A DNA stretch of 64,000 bases from positions 1 to 64,000 of the forward strand of contig CALSFV010000019.1 of the NCBI GenBank assembly GCA_943737045.1, given 5' to 3'. Shown in pieces: positions 1 to 10,812 of this stretch (within the stretch, counting starts at the first letter, position 1; each line of letters opens with the position of its first letter). Both the position numbers and the translations under genes were made by a program. The DNA is from Parapristionchus giblindavisi (lineage: Eukaryota; Nematoda; Chromadorea; Rhabditida; Diplogasteridae). The notes under the pieces are model-generated. The model was not told the origin of the DNA, did not search any database, and worked only from the letters and a program-made list of their open reading frames with translations.

Positions 1-3000
1 AGTGATGTCCCGAGGGTATCCCTTACCGAGTACCCACGCTTAGCTCACTATAATGGATCGAGAGAGACATGGGATATATTCAGGGATGGTTTCTTGTTGC
101 GTTATCGTCGTATGAAAGATGATGATGCTAAGGTCCTGTTGAGAGAGTCACTTGCTGGAAAGGCCCGAATTGAGTATAGATCATTGCCGAAAGAGTATGA
201 TAGCAAGGGAGTAAGAGAATGTCTAGAATGGTTAAGAGATAGGTGCATAGGTGGATCTGAATATGCTGAACTTGAGAATGAGAGAAAGTTGAGTGAAATT
301 TCATCAGAAGGTAGAAATGTATCAACTGTCTGTGATGATTTGGAGTACATAACTAAGAAGATGTATGGAGACAACACCGACAATCTTGAGAAGATTAGGA
401 GAAAGAAATTTATGTTCATCTACGATAAACATAAAGAGTATCGAGAACTACTGAAGCTGTTTGAAGATGGAGGATCCTATGAAGAGTTGAAGAAGGTCAT
501 CCAGAGATCTGAGTATATGGATAGGAGATTGGGTGAGAATGGACAGAATGGTCGTGACCGAGAGAGAAAAGGAAAAAGTACTGCCCCACCTAATAGAGGT
601 ACAGTAATGTGTTATAAATGCGGTGGCGTAGGCCACAAATCGCATATGTGTACTACTGGAAGGGCGGGAAATAGATCATCAATATTCAATTCACCTTTCA
701 ACCAGAACAACAATCGACCAGTGGGCGATCCTCAGGGAAGGACAGGAGTGTATCAAGGGTCATACCCACACAACCGTCCATCCGCGAGATATGGGTATCA
801 AGATTCTCGTCCACAATATCCACCCATGAGAGACACACGAGGAGAGCCTCAAAGATCGCAAGATCCTCGTGCACAACATCCGTCGAAGGACCCGAAGGGA
901 GAACCCTCGAGATCATTTAATGTAGTTTGTAGTCAAGTGATGATGCATAATGATGAAGTGAAGCAACTATCTGTACAAGAAGATCGATATGTTGAGAATG
1001 TATACAAAGAGAAAGAGGAGAAACAAGAACAAGATAAGGTTGATGATATCCCTTGCAAGTTCATCAAGAGATTCAATACTGTACGAGGAACCATTGGTGG
1101 TGTAGAAGTAGAAGCCTGTTTAGATACGGGTGCTGAAGTTAATTTGATTGATCATGATACTGTAAAGAGTATGCCCGGTGTTATTATTGAGGATAAGGTT
1201 ATTGGAGAAATCACTGATGCTCAAGGCAATCGAGTGAAAACTGTTGGAAATATTTGTGTTGATGTTAATATGGAAAAGGGAAAGCGATGTGATGTTGGCT
1301 TTTTCGTTACTGAGAAGAAGATTCCATGTATCCTGCTCGGGCAAAGTGCCTTAGAAGCTATGGGATTAGAGTTGAGATTAAAGGATGAAATATTGGATAA
1401 TTGTACTGGAAATGGAAATGATGCAGTGGTGTTGAGAACTAGTTATGTTGCACCAAATGAATTCGGTACGGTATATGTTGGTGGTGGTCCTCCTGGTAAA
1501 GGAGTGCAGATTCTCTTGAGTGATAAAGATGAAGTAGTCGAGGGAGTAAATAGTTATAATTCAGTAGTTCGAGTTCCAGTATGGAATGGAACAAATGAGG
1601 ATATGGTGTTCAATAAGCATGATGTGATTGGTCAATGGTGTGATTCTGATTGTGAGGTGGCCGTGAATGGGTGCACACTCGAACCTGAAAAGGGTGATTG
1701 GGAAGTGATTAAGGAGAATTTGGAGAAGAGTAGAGGTGGTGTATTGAGTAATGAGTTGGAAGAGTTAATTAGAAGTAGACGAGCAGTCTTTGCTACGAAA
1801 GACGATGACCTCGGTCGTCTCGTAGATATGGAATGTGATATCAGAGTAGAGGATGATGTGAAGCCTATCAGGCAGAAAGAACGTACTGTACCGTTCTCGC
1901 TGAAGCCAGCGCTGAGACTATTATTGGATAAGATGAAGGCTCAAGGAGTAATCAGTTATTCTAATTCTCCTTGGCTCTCGCCAGTTGTTCTCGTTCGCAA
2001 GAAAGACGGGAGTATTAGATTGTGTATTGACTTTAGAAGAGTGAATGAGATAGTGAAGGAAGATGCCTTTCCCCTTCCCTTTATTGAGACTATACTACAG
2101 TCCCTTCAAGGAAAGAAAGTGTTCTCTGTGATGGATTTGGCATCGGGATTCTGGCAATTGCCTTTGAATAGGAAGAGTGCAGAGATCACTGCTTTTGCAG
2201 TTATGGGTGAACTATACCAATTCAATGTACTCCCATTCGGTCTCAATGTTAGTCCTGCCATCTTCCAACGATCGATGGTGGAAGCATTGAAGGAAGAGTT
2301 GATGAAGGAAGGGCGGGAAAGAGTTCTTTTTGTATATATCGATGACTTGTTAATCGCAACAGAGACTGAGGAAGAACACTTGGAAGTGATGGAAAGAGTG
2401 CTTGATAAGTTGATTGAGAAAGGTCTACTACTGAATATGAAGAAGTGTAAACTCATGGTTGATCAGATTGAGTACCTTGGGCATAAATTGACTAAGGGAG
2501 GAGTATGTATGGATGAGGGTAAAGTGCTAGCAATCAAAGAATACTGTAGACCAGAGACGATGAGCCAGATGCAATCGTTCCTCGGTTTGATCAGTTATTA
2601 CCGTAGATTCATAGAAGGTCATGCGCGTATTGTGCAACCTTTGAGTAGATTGTCTGTTACTGTTGGTAGAAGGTTACTGTGGAATGAAGAGGCTAAGAGG
2701 GCTTTTGAGGAGCTCAAAGAGTGCATAGTCAAGGCACCAATACTCCAACAGCCAGACTATAATGCTGCTATGGATGGAACTCGACCATTCATCCTCACTA
2801 CGGACGCCAGCGGATCTGGAATTGGAGCTGTACTCAGCCAGAAAGATGTTGATGAAGTCGAGAAACCACTTGGTTACTTCTCAAGAAGTTTGAGGGCATC
2901 GGAAAGAAGTATGTCGGTCGTCGATACTGAAGCTCTTGCTGTATACGAATCTGTAATGAAGTGGAAGCACATGCTTTATGGAGCTCGAACCACTGTTCGC

Positions 3001-3093
3001 ACAGATCACCAACCACTCGTCACTCTTCTGAAGCGAAAACACGTCGCTTCGAGACTTCTGAGATGGGCGACTGAGCTTCAGGCTTACAACCTG
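1..3093 (+). CDS. Ty3/gypsy retrotransposon gag-pol, 5' part (gag, protease, RT, RNase H), open at left edge and cut by an insertion
   Basis: The frame is open from base 1, so the true start lies to the left; the first in-window Met is at 94. Numbered from that Met: gag-like region (about 1-160); a CCHC zinc knuckle at 173-186; a retroviral-type aspartic protease with DTG at 344-346; reverse transcriptase with YIDD at 748-751; then the start of RNase H (TTDASGSG-type motif near 905). Gag packages RNA, protease matures the polyprotein, and RT/RNase H copies RNA to DNA. The frame runs into a stop at 3097 only because a 461-bp TIR element starts at 3094. RNase H resumes at 3557 in another frame, as expected for a 463-bp insertion. 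The domain order protease-RT-RNase H-integrase is that of Ty3/gypsy. No LTR is visible in the window. Confidence 0.93.
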
Positions 3094-3554
3094 CACTGAG
3101 CCAAAAGTTACTTAAATACAAGCATGGCCTCTGCTACCTCGATACACTCAAGTAGAGTTCAGCTAGAATGCAAGCTATCTCGGTTGCTTATATTCTAGTT
3201 GAGCGTTCAGCTTAAATGAAAACGTAATTCGGCTAACTATCATTTAAGATCCAAACCGGCAAAAGATCCGGGAAGAACTGGGACCCGAACCACCTACCTT
3301 CCGCTTAACAGTGGAGGACGCTTACCACTGCGCTACCTAGTCATGCAATGGCTTCTTGTATAACTCGAAGCCTATTCCAGAAGGCGAGCGCGCGCTCGTT
3401 AGAAAAAGCTTACCCAAATTAGCTGAAGCACAACTTAGCAATCCTCATGCTTTTTTGCTTCATCGTTTATTTAAGCTGAAGGGGTATTTCTAGCTGAACT
3501 TTATCTAAGTAATGTAGTTAGCTGAGACATTGCTAAGCAGCTTTTCGCTCAGTG
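3094..3554. mobile_element. 461-bp non-autonomous TIR element (CACT ends) inserted in gypsy RNase H
   Basis: The ends are inverted: CACTGAGCCAAAAG on the left, and the right end reads CACTGAGCGAAAAG on the other strand. The dinucleotide TG flanks both sides (3092-3093 and 3555-3556). Removing the element plus one TG puts the upstream RNase H codons in frame with the downstream ones, which fixes the borders. CACT termini with a 2-bp duplication fit animal CACTA/EnSpm-type (CMC) elements; the superfamily is inferred. It has no transposase frame. Its core holds a tRNA-like segment. Confidence 0.85.
3272..3342 (-). other. tRNA-like segment (A and B boxes) inside the 3094-3554 element
   Basis: On the minus strand an A-box-like TAGCGCAGTGGT (plus 3324-3336) is followed by a B-box-like GGTTCGGGTCC (plus 3281-3291), at tRNA spacing, with GTT where an anticodon would lie. 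The arms do not pair into a convincing acceptor stem, so this is a tRNA-derived or SINE-like promoter core and not a working tRNA. Confidence 0.55.
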
Positions 3555-3556
3555 TG

Positions 3557-6113
3557 GAGATTGAACACATAAAGGGTCGATCGAATGTGGTGGCAGATGC
3601 ACTCAGCAGAAACCCCCGCAAGGAAGTTATTGATGAGGATGAAGAGAATGAAGTTGGCATAGTCGTAAATGCTCTCACAAGAAGTGCCACAAAGAAAGAT
3701 CAAATGGAAGAAGAGAAAAGAAGAATGAATAGAGATTTAATGGAAGAAGAGAAGAAACGATCGAAATGGAAAGAATATCAGGACAAAGATGAATGGATAA
3801 GAGAGCTAAAGAGAAAGCTGAATGATGTAGAGAAAGGAAAGAGAGATATTGGAGAATATGTTGCTATCCCTCACTCTAATAAGAAAACTAGTCTTGCTGA
3901 TTGGATTGTAGATGATGGTATACTGTATCTATTGGGTACAGATCATGTGAAGAGAATGTATGTGCCTAGGGAGGGAAGAAGTTATATGATTGAAGAAATC
4001 CACAATTCTCCGCTCAATGGACATGTAAGTGCGAGAAAGCTCACACAATTGATTGCACGAGAAATGTTTTGGGGTAATATGGAGAAGGATGTGAGCAAAG
4101 TTCTTCGTAAATGTGAGAAATGCCTAGTATCGAATGCTCATAAGAGAATGATTCCACCTTTGCAACCAGTAGTAGCTAAAGGTCCTATGGACATTGTTGG
4201 AATTGACTTGATTGATATGGGTAGAGGAGTGAACGGTTGCAGGTACATCGTGACCATTATCGATCATTTCACTAAATTCGGTGGTGGATACGCTATTCGT
4301 GATAAGAAGGCAGAGACTGTAGCTGAAGTATTCTTGAATAGATGGGTCCTAGAAGGGGGTAAAACTCCTAGAACTCTTATGTCAGATAACGGAAGCGAGC
4401 TGGTAAATCAGATATCTGATCTGCAGATTATGGCTGAGATCGCAAAGAGATTCGAAATCGATCGAAAGTTGACGTTACCGTATCATAGTAGAGCGAATGG
4501 ACTGACAGAGAGATTCAGCCGCACGCTAGTCGATTTCATGAGAAGAATAAAGATGAGAGATGATCAGTGGGAAGAAGCATTACCATTTGCTGTATTTGCC
4601 TACAATGCTTCCCCTCACTCTGTTACGGGTGAATCGCCATCATATCTGTTATACTGTAGAGAAGAGAGACTCCCTAATAGTGGATTACCTGAGGGAAATC
4701 CCGCATATACGGTAGATATCGATGTAAATGACTATAAGAGACGGATAAGTTGGATGATGGAGAAGACACGAGCTGTAGTAGTAGCTAAAACTGAGACTGA
4801 AAGGAAGAGAATGAGAGAATGGTATGATAAGGAAAACTCGGGAAATCATATTACACAACCTCATGTGGGTGATCGTGTATACGTGAGAATTGAGCCCAAA
4901 CCTGGTTGTATTACGAAGATGGTTACCCGGTATGAAGGACCCTATCGAGTAGTAGATGTATCGGACACAACGGTATCAATCGTTAAGATAGTAAATGGTG
5001 TAGATGGAGTAACTGATAAGGATAAGCGGGTAGTCCAGTGGGACAGGGTCCGTTTAGTACCGAGAGAGAAGGAGAATAAGAAGAGAGTGAAGGCAAACCG
5101 AGTATTGAATGTTCCTCGTTCCAGATACCCGATCCCGGTTGGTCATCCGCTGCATTTGGATTCGCCATGTGCTGAGTGCGGCCATCAATTCATGAAGAGC
5201 AAGTTCAACGGTGAGGAGCTGGGAGCACTTGGAGATCTTCAATTTGCCACCTTTCGTGAGCTGGCGGTATTGTTTGATATGAGGAAGGAGGAGGTTGAGA
5301 AAGATGATTTCCTCTCGCTGTGCAAGGAGTACAGGAGCCGAGTCGATCAGAAGCGACGTCTCACCCAAGCAGCCCTTCGATTTGCCTATCACAAAGCCTT
5401 CTGTAAAGACAGACAATCAAGTCTGTACTCATGCATCGGAAGGGGAGTAATTGAGATGGAAAATGAAGATGAAGCAGTAGGACGAGTTGTCTCAGAAACC
5501 CTCGCTGCAACCATTGGAGCTTCGTTCCGTGAATCTTCATTGGTCCTGGTACCAAGTGGGTCAGCTGCAGGAGAAGCCGAAGGATCATGGAATGAATTGA
5601 AGATGAAGGAGTATGAGAACTCATCGGAGAAGTTGAAGGAGGTATTGAATGAGATGGAGACTAGCAAGAAATGGCCGAGATCTATGCATGTCATTGTTGG
5701 AGCTTGGGGAGAAGAGAAGATCACGGAGATTGTAGTAGGACTTGAGAAGGTGGCTGCTGCCAACAAGATGACCGTCTGTATCTATGGAGATCTCGCAAGA
5801 GTGGACGCGTCACCCGATCAACAGAAGTTGATTCAAGAATCTCAAAGCGTCCTTACCCGGATCGGTCTGAGTAGAGACAGCCCCCTTGTAGTGATCGCCA
5901 ACCAGGTTTCCATCCTCTTCAATGGTTTCGTTCCCTTCGCAATGTTGTTCCAGTACTTGGACAGAGGAGAGATCTCTGTTCTGGAAGAGGTACTGTTGAA
6001 GGTGGAGAAAGGCTTGCCTTTGATTGTTGCACGTCCATCCACGATTGTATCACGTCCAACCACACCACGTCCAACCACACAACGTACAACAACGTCACGC
6101 CCACCCCCACCTA
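3557..6113 (+). CDS. Ty3/gypsy pol, 3' part (end of RNase H, integrase, extended C-terminus), cut at its 3' end by an insertion
   Basis: This frame resumes right after the TIR element with the end of RNase H (an ADALSR-type motif), then integrase. Numbering from the Met at 3530, which lies inside the inserted element: an HHCC zinc domain near 160-205 and catalytic Asp226, Asp286 and Glu327. The last two are 40 residues apart where most retroviral-type integrases have 35. A basic region follows, then a long C-terminal extension containing a CxxC pair (about residue 545), a charged stretch and a Thr/Pro/Arg-rich tail. The tail is interrupted at 6114 by a second TIR element, and the frame continues at 6583. 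Integrase inserts the cDNA; the role of the extension is unknown. Confidence 0.92.
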
Positions 6114-6580
6114 CACTCACAGAAAATTCCCTTAGGGAAGTTTTAGAGCTGCATTTCCCTTAGGGAATAATTCCCTGATCTGCTGAGAATCCCTTGTATG
6201 TAAGGGATTTCTTATCAGGGAATTATTCCCTTAAAAAATTCCCTTACATATAAGGGATTTCCAATTTCAACCTGCATGTGTGCGAGCGCGTCTGACTAGA
6301 GCTATCATCAAGTTTTACGAGAGTTCAAACATGTTCACATGGCTTAGTGACAAGAGTGTTGTGTAGTGATCCGAACCTCGTATGTTCGAATCCTACCCAG
6401 CGTAAATTAACTTTGCCCATTTTTCTTATTGTTTAAATCTATTTCAAATCCCTTAAATGTAAGGCAATAATACCCTTACAGATAAGGGAAATAATTCCCT
6501 TATATAACTGGGAATAATTCTCTTGGGGTACCTTAGCCAGGGAATTATTCCCTTACATATAAGGGATTTTTCTGTGAGTG
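6114..6580. mobile_element. 467-bp non-autonomous TIR element (CACTCACAG ends) inserted in the gypsy C-terminal frame
   Basis: Termini CACTCACAGAAAA and its inverted partner are flanked by TA on both sides (6112-6113 and 6581-6582). Removing the element plus one TA rejoins the gypsy frame, which then encodes a zinc knuckle. The interior is full of TTCCCTTA/TAAGGGAA palindromes and contains a tRNA-like segment. It is a different family from the element at 3094, but has almost the same length, a CACT start and the same architecture. Confidence 0.85.
6332..6402 (+). other. tRNA-like (SINE-like) segment inside the 6114-6580 element
   Basis: A-box-like TGGCTTAGTGA at 6340-6350 and B-box TGTTCGAATCC at 6383-6393, followed by TTTGCCCATTTTTC. 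The sequence from about 6285 to 6440 is recognisably homologous to 27330-27480, so this is a repeated SINE-like module. Confidence 0.6.
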
Positions 6581-6582
6581 TA

Positions 6583-6761
6583 CCGTATCCACAAGCAGAG
6601 AAGCCGCTACGAGATCGTTCCCACCGAAGAGAAGAGCTGATGATCAAGAGAAGAGAAGATTCGATTGGAAGAAGAAGTCGTGTTTCAACTGCAACTCATA
6701 CAATCACGTCGCTGCACAATGCCCATATCCAAAAGGAAGCCGCCGCCACGATGACGCGTGA
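6583..6761 (+). CDS. Ty3/gypsy C-terminal tail with a second CCHC zinc knuckle (detached end of pol)
   Basis: The frame continues from 3557-6113 once the TIR element and one TA are removed. It encodes a short basic stretch and then a Cys-X2-Cys-X4-His-X4-Cys knuckle (about 6680-6721), ending at TGA 6759-6761. A nucleic-acid-binding knuckle normally sits in gag; a second one at the extreme C-terminus after integrase is unusual. The call rests on frame restoration plus the motif. Confidence 0.75.
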
Positions 6762-6997
6762 GGACACGCTTGTTGAAGAGGAGGGCATGTTATGGGGTCC
6801 GCCCAACCCTAATCATCTGTAAATTATGTTGATTTCGTCGTTATTTATCGTTATTTATTACGTTATTTATTCCTTTTCATTTCACCTTATTTATTTATTC
6901 ATTTCATTTCACTTCATTATATTAATTGTTCCGGTGGTGTACCTTTCCGCCTTTTCCTAATTCCGACTTTAATAGTGCTACCGTATTTACCTTTCTG
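6762..6997. other. non-coding AT-rich stretch after the gypsy stop
   Basis: It contains TTATTTAT-type repeats and no frame or LTR-like terminus that I can recognise. It may be the 3' untranslated part of the gypsy element, truncated before its 3' LTR. Confidence 0.4.
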
Positions 6998-7496
6998 CTC
7001 CCTCTCCCTCTCCCTCTCCCTCTCCCTCTCCCTCTCCCTCTCCCTCTCCCTCTCCCTCTCCCTCTCCCTCTCCCTCTCCCTCTCCCTCTCCCTCTCCCTC
7101 TCCCTCTCCCTCTCCCTCTCCCTCTCCCTCTCCCTCTCCCTCTCCCTCTCCCTCTCCCTCTCCCTCTCCCTCTCCCTCTCCCTCTCCCTCTCCCTCTCCC
7201 TCTCCCTCTCCCTCTCCCTCTCCCTCTCCCTCTCCCTCTCCCTCTCCCTCTCCCTCTCCCTCTCCCTCTCCCTCTCCCTCTCCCTCTCCCTCTCCCTCTC
7301 CCTCTCCCTCTCCCTCTCCCTCTCCCTCTCCCTCTCCCTCTCCCTCTCCCTCTCCCTCTCCCTCTCCCTCTCCCTCTCCCTCTCCCTCTCCCTCTCCCTC
7401 TCCCTCTCCCTCTCCCTCTCCCTCTCCCTCTCCCTCTCCATCTCCATCTCCATCTCCCTCTCCCTCTCCCTCTCCATCTCCATCTCCCTCTCTCTG
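6998..7496. repeat. (CTCCCT)n hexamer microsatellite, about 83 units
   Basis: Nearly perfect tandem CTCCCT for about 0.5 kb, with a few CTCCAT variants at the right end. Long open frames through it on both strands (Leu-Pro, Leu-Ser, Arg-Glu, Arg-Gly repeats) are products of the repeat. A shorter related purine tract occurs at 37149-37250. Confidence 0.97.
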
Positions 7497-7727
7497 TTAG
7501 AGAAAGATTTGAGACAAAAAGAAACACATGCTGCAGAACCTCTACCTATATCAAAACTTAAACCTTAGAACCTTCAATTTGAATCAATTGAATGATTACT
7601 AGAATATCTAAGGAAGATAGGCAATCTTTATTCCGAGGTGATATAGGCGATCTTGGTCACTCTGCTTCTCGTTTGAAGTTAGAAGATGTAAACATAAATT
7701 TCTTCTAACTTGAAACATGTAGTTCAG

Positions 7728-7950
7728 TGACCAATATCGGCTCATTCGCACCATTTATAGATGCAAATTCTCAGATGTTCGTCGTCTTCGTGATGCAGAT
7801 GACAATATACGAGTGACATTAGACAGGAATCAAGATGATCGTATGTTTAACGAGTTTAACGCCATTTCCAGACCCATAAAGAGTGCATTTTCAAAAAATA
7901 CTGTTAGAAACACTCTGTGCTTGCGCGAACGTAGATTGCTTCAAGATTAA
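7728..7950 (+). CDS. possible last exon of an unrecognised gene, convergent with saposin gene A
   Basis: After an acceptor-like TTCAG (7723-7727) a 74-codon frame runs to TAA 7948-7950 and encodes a basic, Arg/Asp-rich peptide that I do not recognise. No upstream exon can be seen: 7645-7745 is occupied by an imperfect hairpin. An inverted copy lies at about 28700-28915, where a 14-bp deletion changes the C-terminus. It may be a gene fragment carried along with the saposin unit. Confidence 0.3.
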
Positions 7951-8279
7951 CATAGTTAAGATAGTGTGTATTTAATATATTGTCTCCACATATATTTATG
8001 TAGTTGAAATGAAAAATCTTTATTTGATGAAAAATTAAAAATCTTTATTTGTCTCATGCAAAGCAACTATTAAATATGGAACAAAACACACAATAAGGGT
8101 AGCCGGGAAAACGAGAGAGAACCACAAATAAGAGAAAGCATCATAACTACTTGAAAACGCAAGGGAATGGGGGGGCGATCGGTGTCAACCACAAGTCTGC
8201 TCCAGATCCTTGTCAAGATGACTGACTAAGTGATGAAATTAAGGTGGGGTGTAACAGATGGGATGTAACATACCTGACT

Positions 8280-9256
8280 CTACTTGCACTTCATGACATC
8301 TTTGCACACCGTCTTTATTATCGACTGAAATGTATTAACTTTAATGTTCTTTCAAAAGCAAATAATATGTAGGAATTACCGTATCATTGAACATCTCCCC
8401 TACGATGCCGACGACTTCCACGATTTTTCCGTACTGTGAACGGCAGCTTTCGGAAGCACCGACGCATAGTGTATCAGCAACGAAATTGTTCACCTCTTCG
8501 ATTGAATCCTTCAGAAGCTGAAAATAAAAATACTAATGCTTATTGGAGCAATTTGGCAAAAGAATATGTTAACAGTAATGGTCGTGTTGAACAACGTGTG
8601 GCAGTTCTCGCAGCCAAATGCGTTTAATGGTAGAATGTGACCCATTTCATCCCTGAAACGGATTACATATATTGCGATAACAGGGACTGCGATAAGAACC
8701 TTCGCTAATTGTGACAAAAGACTTACCTGTGCGGACAATACTTCAATAGGGCACAAGTGAAGTTCCGATTGAATTCATTGTTATCGATAGGGAAAATCTC
8801 TTTGTTGACCGCAAGGACGACATTCTGTACCTTTTCGTACGTTGCGAGGCAGGCTATTTCCGTTTTTTCATCGTTTGCGCATATATTATTGAATGCTCCT
8901 TGGATTCCGTCCATCGCGATTTCTACTTTCTGAATTTTTAAATACTAGTGTTGCGCTCTCAAAACAGAAAATTTTAAGCCTACAATTTCATTCCTCTCTG
9001 GTTTTGAGAAGAGGGGCAAACCTCGAAATATTCGCAAGGAAAAGTGAGGAATCGAAATGGGAGAATAATCAATATAGGAATTAGGACAAATACTTACCGA
9101 GCCAATATTTTTTGTAAAAGTAGTGCAAATTTCGCATGATCGAAACCTGAAAATAGAAAAAAAAGAGAAAATGAAAACTATACAATGCAGGACTTACATA
9201 AAGGGGAAATGTACAGCGGAACAGCACTGAATCAGGAATAGAAGTTTGAACCACAT
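8280..9256 (-). CDS. saposin-like secreted protein with two SapB domains, copy A (190 aa, six exons)
   Basis: Exons on the minus strand: 9198-9256, 9098-9146, 8727-8929, 8574-8652, 8380-8517, 8280-8324. All junctions keep phase and total 573 nt. Introns are 51-168 bp, mostly with GTAAGT-type donors and TTTCAG-type acceptors; the fourth donor is a weaker GTTAAC. The product starts with a hydrophobic signal peptide (MWFKLLFLI...). Two six-cysteine saposin-B patterns follow. Domain 1 has CEIC, then C-X8-C, then C-X5-C. Domain 2 has CENC, then CVGASESC, then CKDVMKC at the very C-terminus. SapB proteins bind lipid, and some, such as amoebapores and nematode caenopores, permeabilise microbial membranes; the substrate here is unknown. 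No broken exon is seen. Domain 1 differs clearly from copies B and D, while domain 2 is more conserved. Confidence 0.85.
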
Positions 9257-9299
9257 TTTGTTGTAAGCAATAGTTCCGTGGGACTTTATCTATTGCCAG

Positions 9300-9312
9300 G
9301 GGTTTATATATG
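9300..9312 (-). promoter_or_regulatory. TATA-like promoter element of saposin gene A
   Basis: Minus-strand TATATAAACC lies about 50 nt upstream of the ATG at 9256. The same element, followed by an AGATAAAG GATA-type site, is kept at the same distance in copies B and D. Confidence 0.5.
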
Positions 9313-9427
9313 CTAGAGATATATAAAAAAGGGGACGTAGGCGGTGAAAGAAATGAGAGATAGATGTCTCATTACATTGTGCTTGAGGCTCAAAAGTTCT
9401 CTATCTCTTTCCGTTATTGGTAAAAAA

Positions 9428-9893
9428 AACTTTGACTTTACCAGAGTCTGAGCATGTGTCGGAACATGTGTTGGTTCCCTTTGACTTTACCAGAGTCTGA
9501 GCATGTGTCGGAACATGTGTTGGGTCTCTTTGACTTTACCATAGTCTGAGCATGTGTCAGAACATGTGTTGATTATCTTTGACTTTACCAGAGTCTGAGC
9601 ATGTGTCGGAACATCTGTTGGTTCCCTTTGACTTTACCAGAGTCTGAGCATGTGTCGGAACATGTGTTGGTTCTCTTTGACTTTACCATAGTCTGAGCAT
9701 GTGTCAGAACATGTGTTGATTATCTTTGACTTTACCAGAGTCTGAGCATGTGTCGGAACATGTGTTGGTTCTCTTTGATTTTACCAGAGTCTGAGCATGT
9801 GCCGGAACATGTGTTGGGTCTCTTTGACTTTACCAGAGTCTGAGCATGTGTCGGAACATGTGTTGGTTCTCTTTGACTTTACCAGAGTCTGTG
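9428..9893. repeat. 49-bp minisatellite upstream of saposin gene A, about 10 units
   Basis: The tandem unit starts TTTGACTTTACCAGAGTCTG and contains GAGCATGTGTCGGAACATGTG, i.e. two CATGTG half-palindromes. Units differ by only a few bases. The same array occurs upstream of B (19972-20163) and D (23411-23612) with about four units each. Confidence 0.95.
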
Positions 9894-10167
9894 TAGTGAT
9901 TACTATCACTTCCTAAGTAAATGTCGAATCATGATCGCGCTCTAGTGCACACTCTCGCGCACTCAAGATTACGATAGAAATGAACATTATGTTAATGACT
10001 GACGTGGCAAAGCGTTCTCTCTTCACTCTCTCCTTTGTCCTTTATTCACTTAATGACACGTATGTCTCTCCGCTTTACTGTTTGCTCTTCACTATTATCC
10101 TTCTACTTCATTTACCTCTTATTCATCTATACTTATCACACTTTTACCTCCTTTTCTCTCACTATTT
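9894..10167. other. stretch without recognisable gene
   Basis: AT-rich sequence between the minisatellite and a foldback element. It contains a 68-codon open frame rich in Leu/Tyr/Ser with no motif, which I do not call. Confidence 0.4.
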
Positions 10168-10455
10168 CTCAGGCAAATCGTTTTGAATCTAATTAGAGCA
10201 ATTTTAGAAGAAACTAGGGCTAAATTAGATTCAAAAATCTCTCTGATTAGATTCAAAAAACGTTCTGATTAGATTCAAAAAGACAAATGTTCTGATTAGA
10301 TTCAAAAAATTCTCTGATTAGATTTAAAAAAATTCTAATTAGATTCAAAAAGTGTTATGATTAGATGCAAAAACGGACGCTCTGATTAGATTCCAAAATT
10401 TTCTAATTAGATTCAAAAAATGTTCTGATTAGATTCAAAAAGACGCATGTTCCGA

Positions 10456-10812
10456 TGTAAGGATTTACAATGGCCGGGTTCTTAAACTTGTGGGTAAGCA
10501 CACAAGACTTGAGATCAAATATCAATCCTTTATCTCCAACTCAACCTACAAAATACAATCCAAAAGGCGAAGGAGAAAGGAGACGAGAGGCCGAGAGCGG
10601 GGAGAGAACAACCGCGTGGAGATAATGACCTAATGATAATGGAGTAATGCCTCTATTTATATGCTATGCTAATTAAATTAAAAGACATAGCAAAACTACA
10701 TTCTAAACTAATTCTAAAATAACTCTAAAGGTGGAGAAAGGGGGTTAGCGGTCGAAAGGGGAATAGGGGATAGGGGAGGCGGTTAGCCTGGGAATAGGGT
10801 ACATCCCTAACA
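10456..10812 (-). repeat. LTR (3' LTR in element orientation)
   Basis: 357 bp, TG...CA. The gag-like frame runs into it and stops at 10725. Confidence 0.92.

Noticed and set aside
6917..7568. Long open frames of Leu-Pro, Leu-Ser, Arg-Glu and Arg-Gly repeats
   Set aside because: They are translations of the CTCCCT hexamer array on both strands; no flanking coding sequence supports them.
9428..9893. 49-bp repeat array as a CRISPR
   Set aside because: The units are contiguous without unique spacers and lie in a eukaryotic gene flank.
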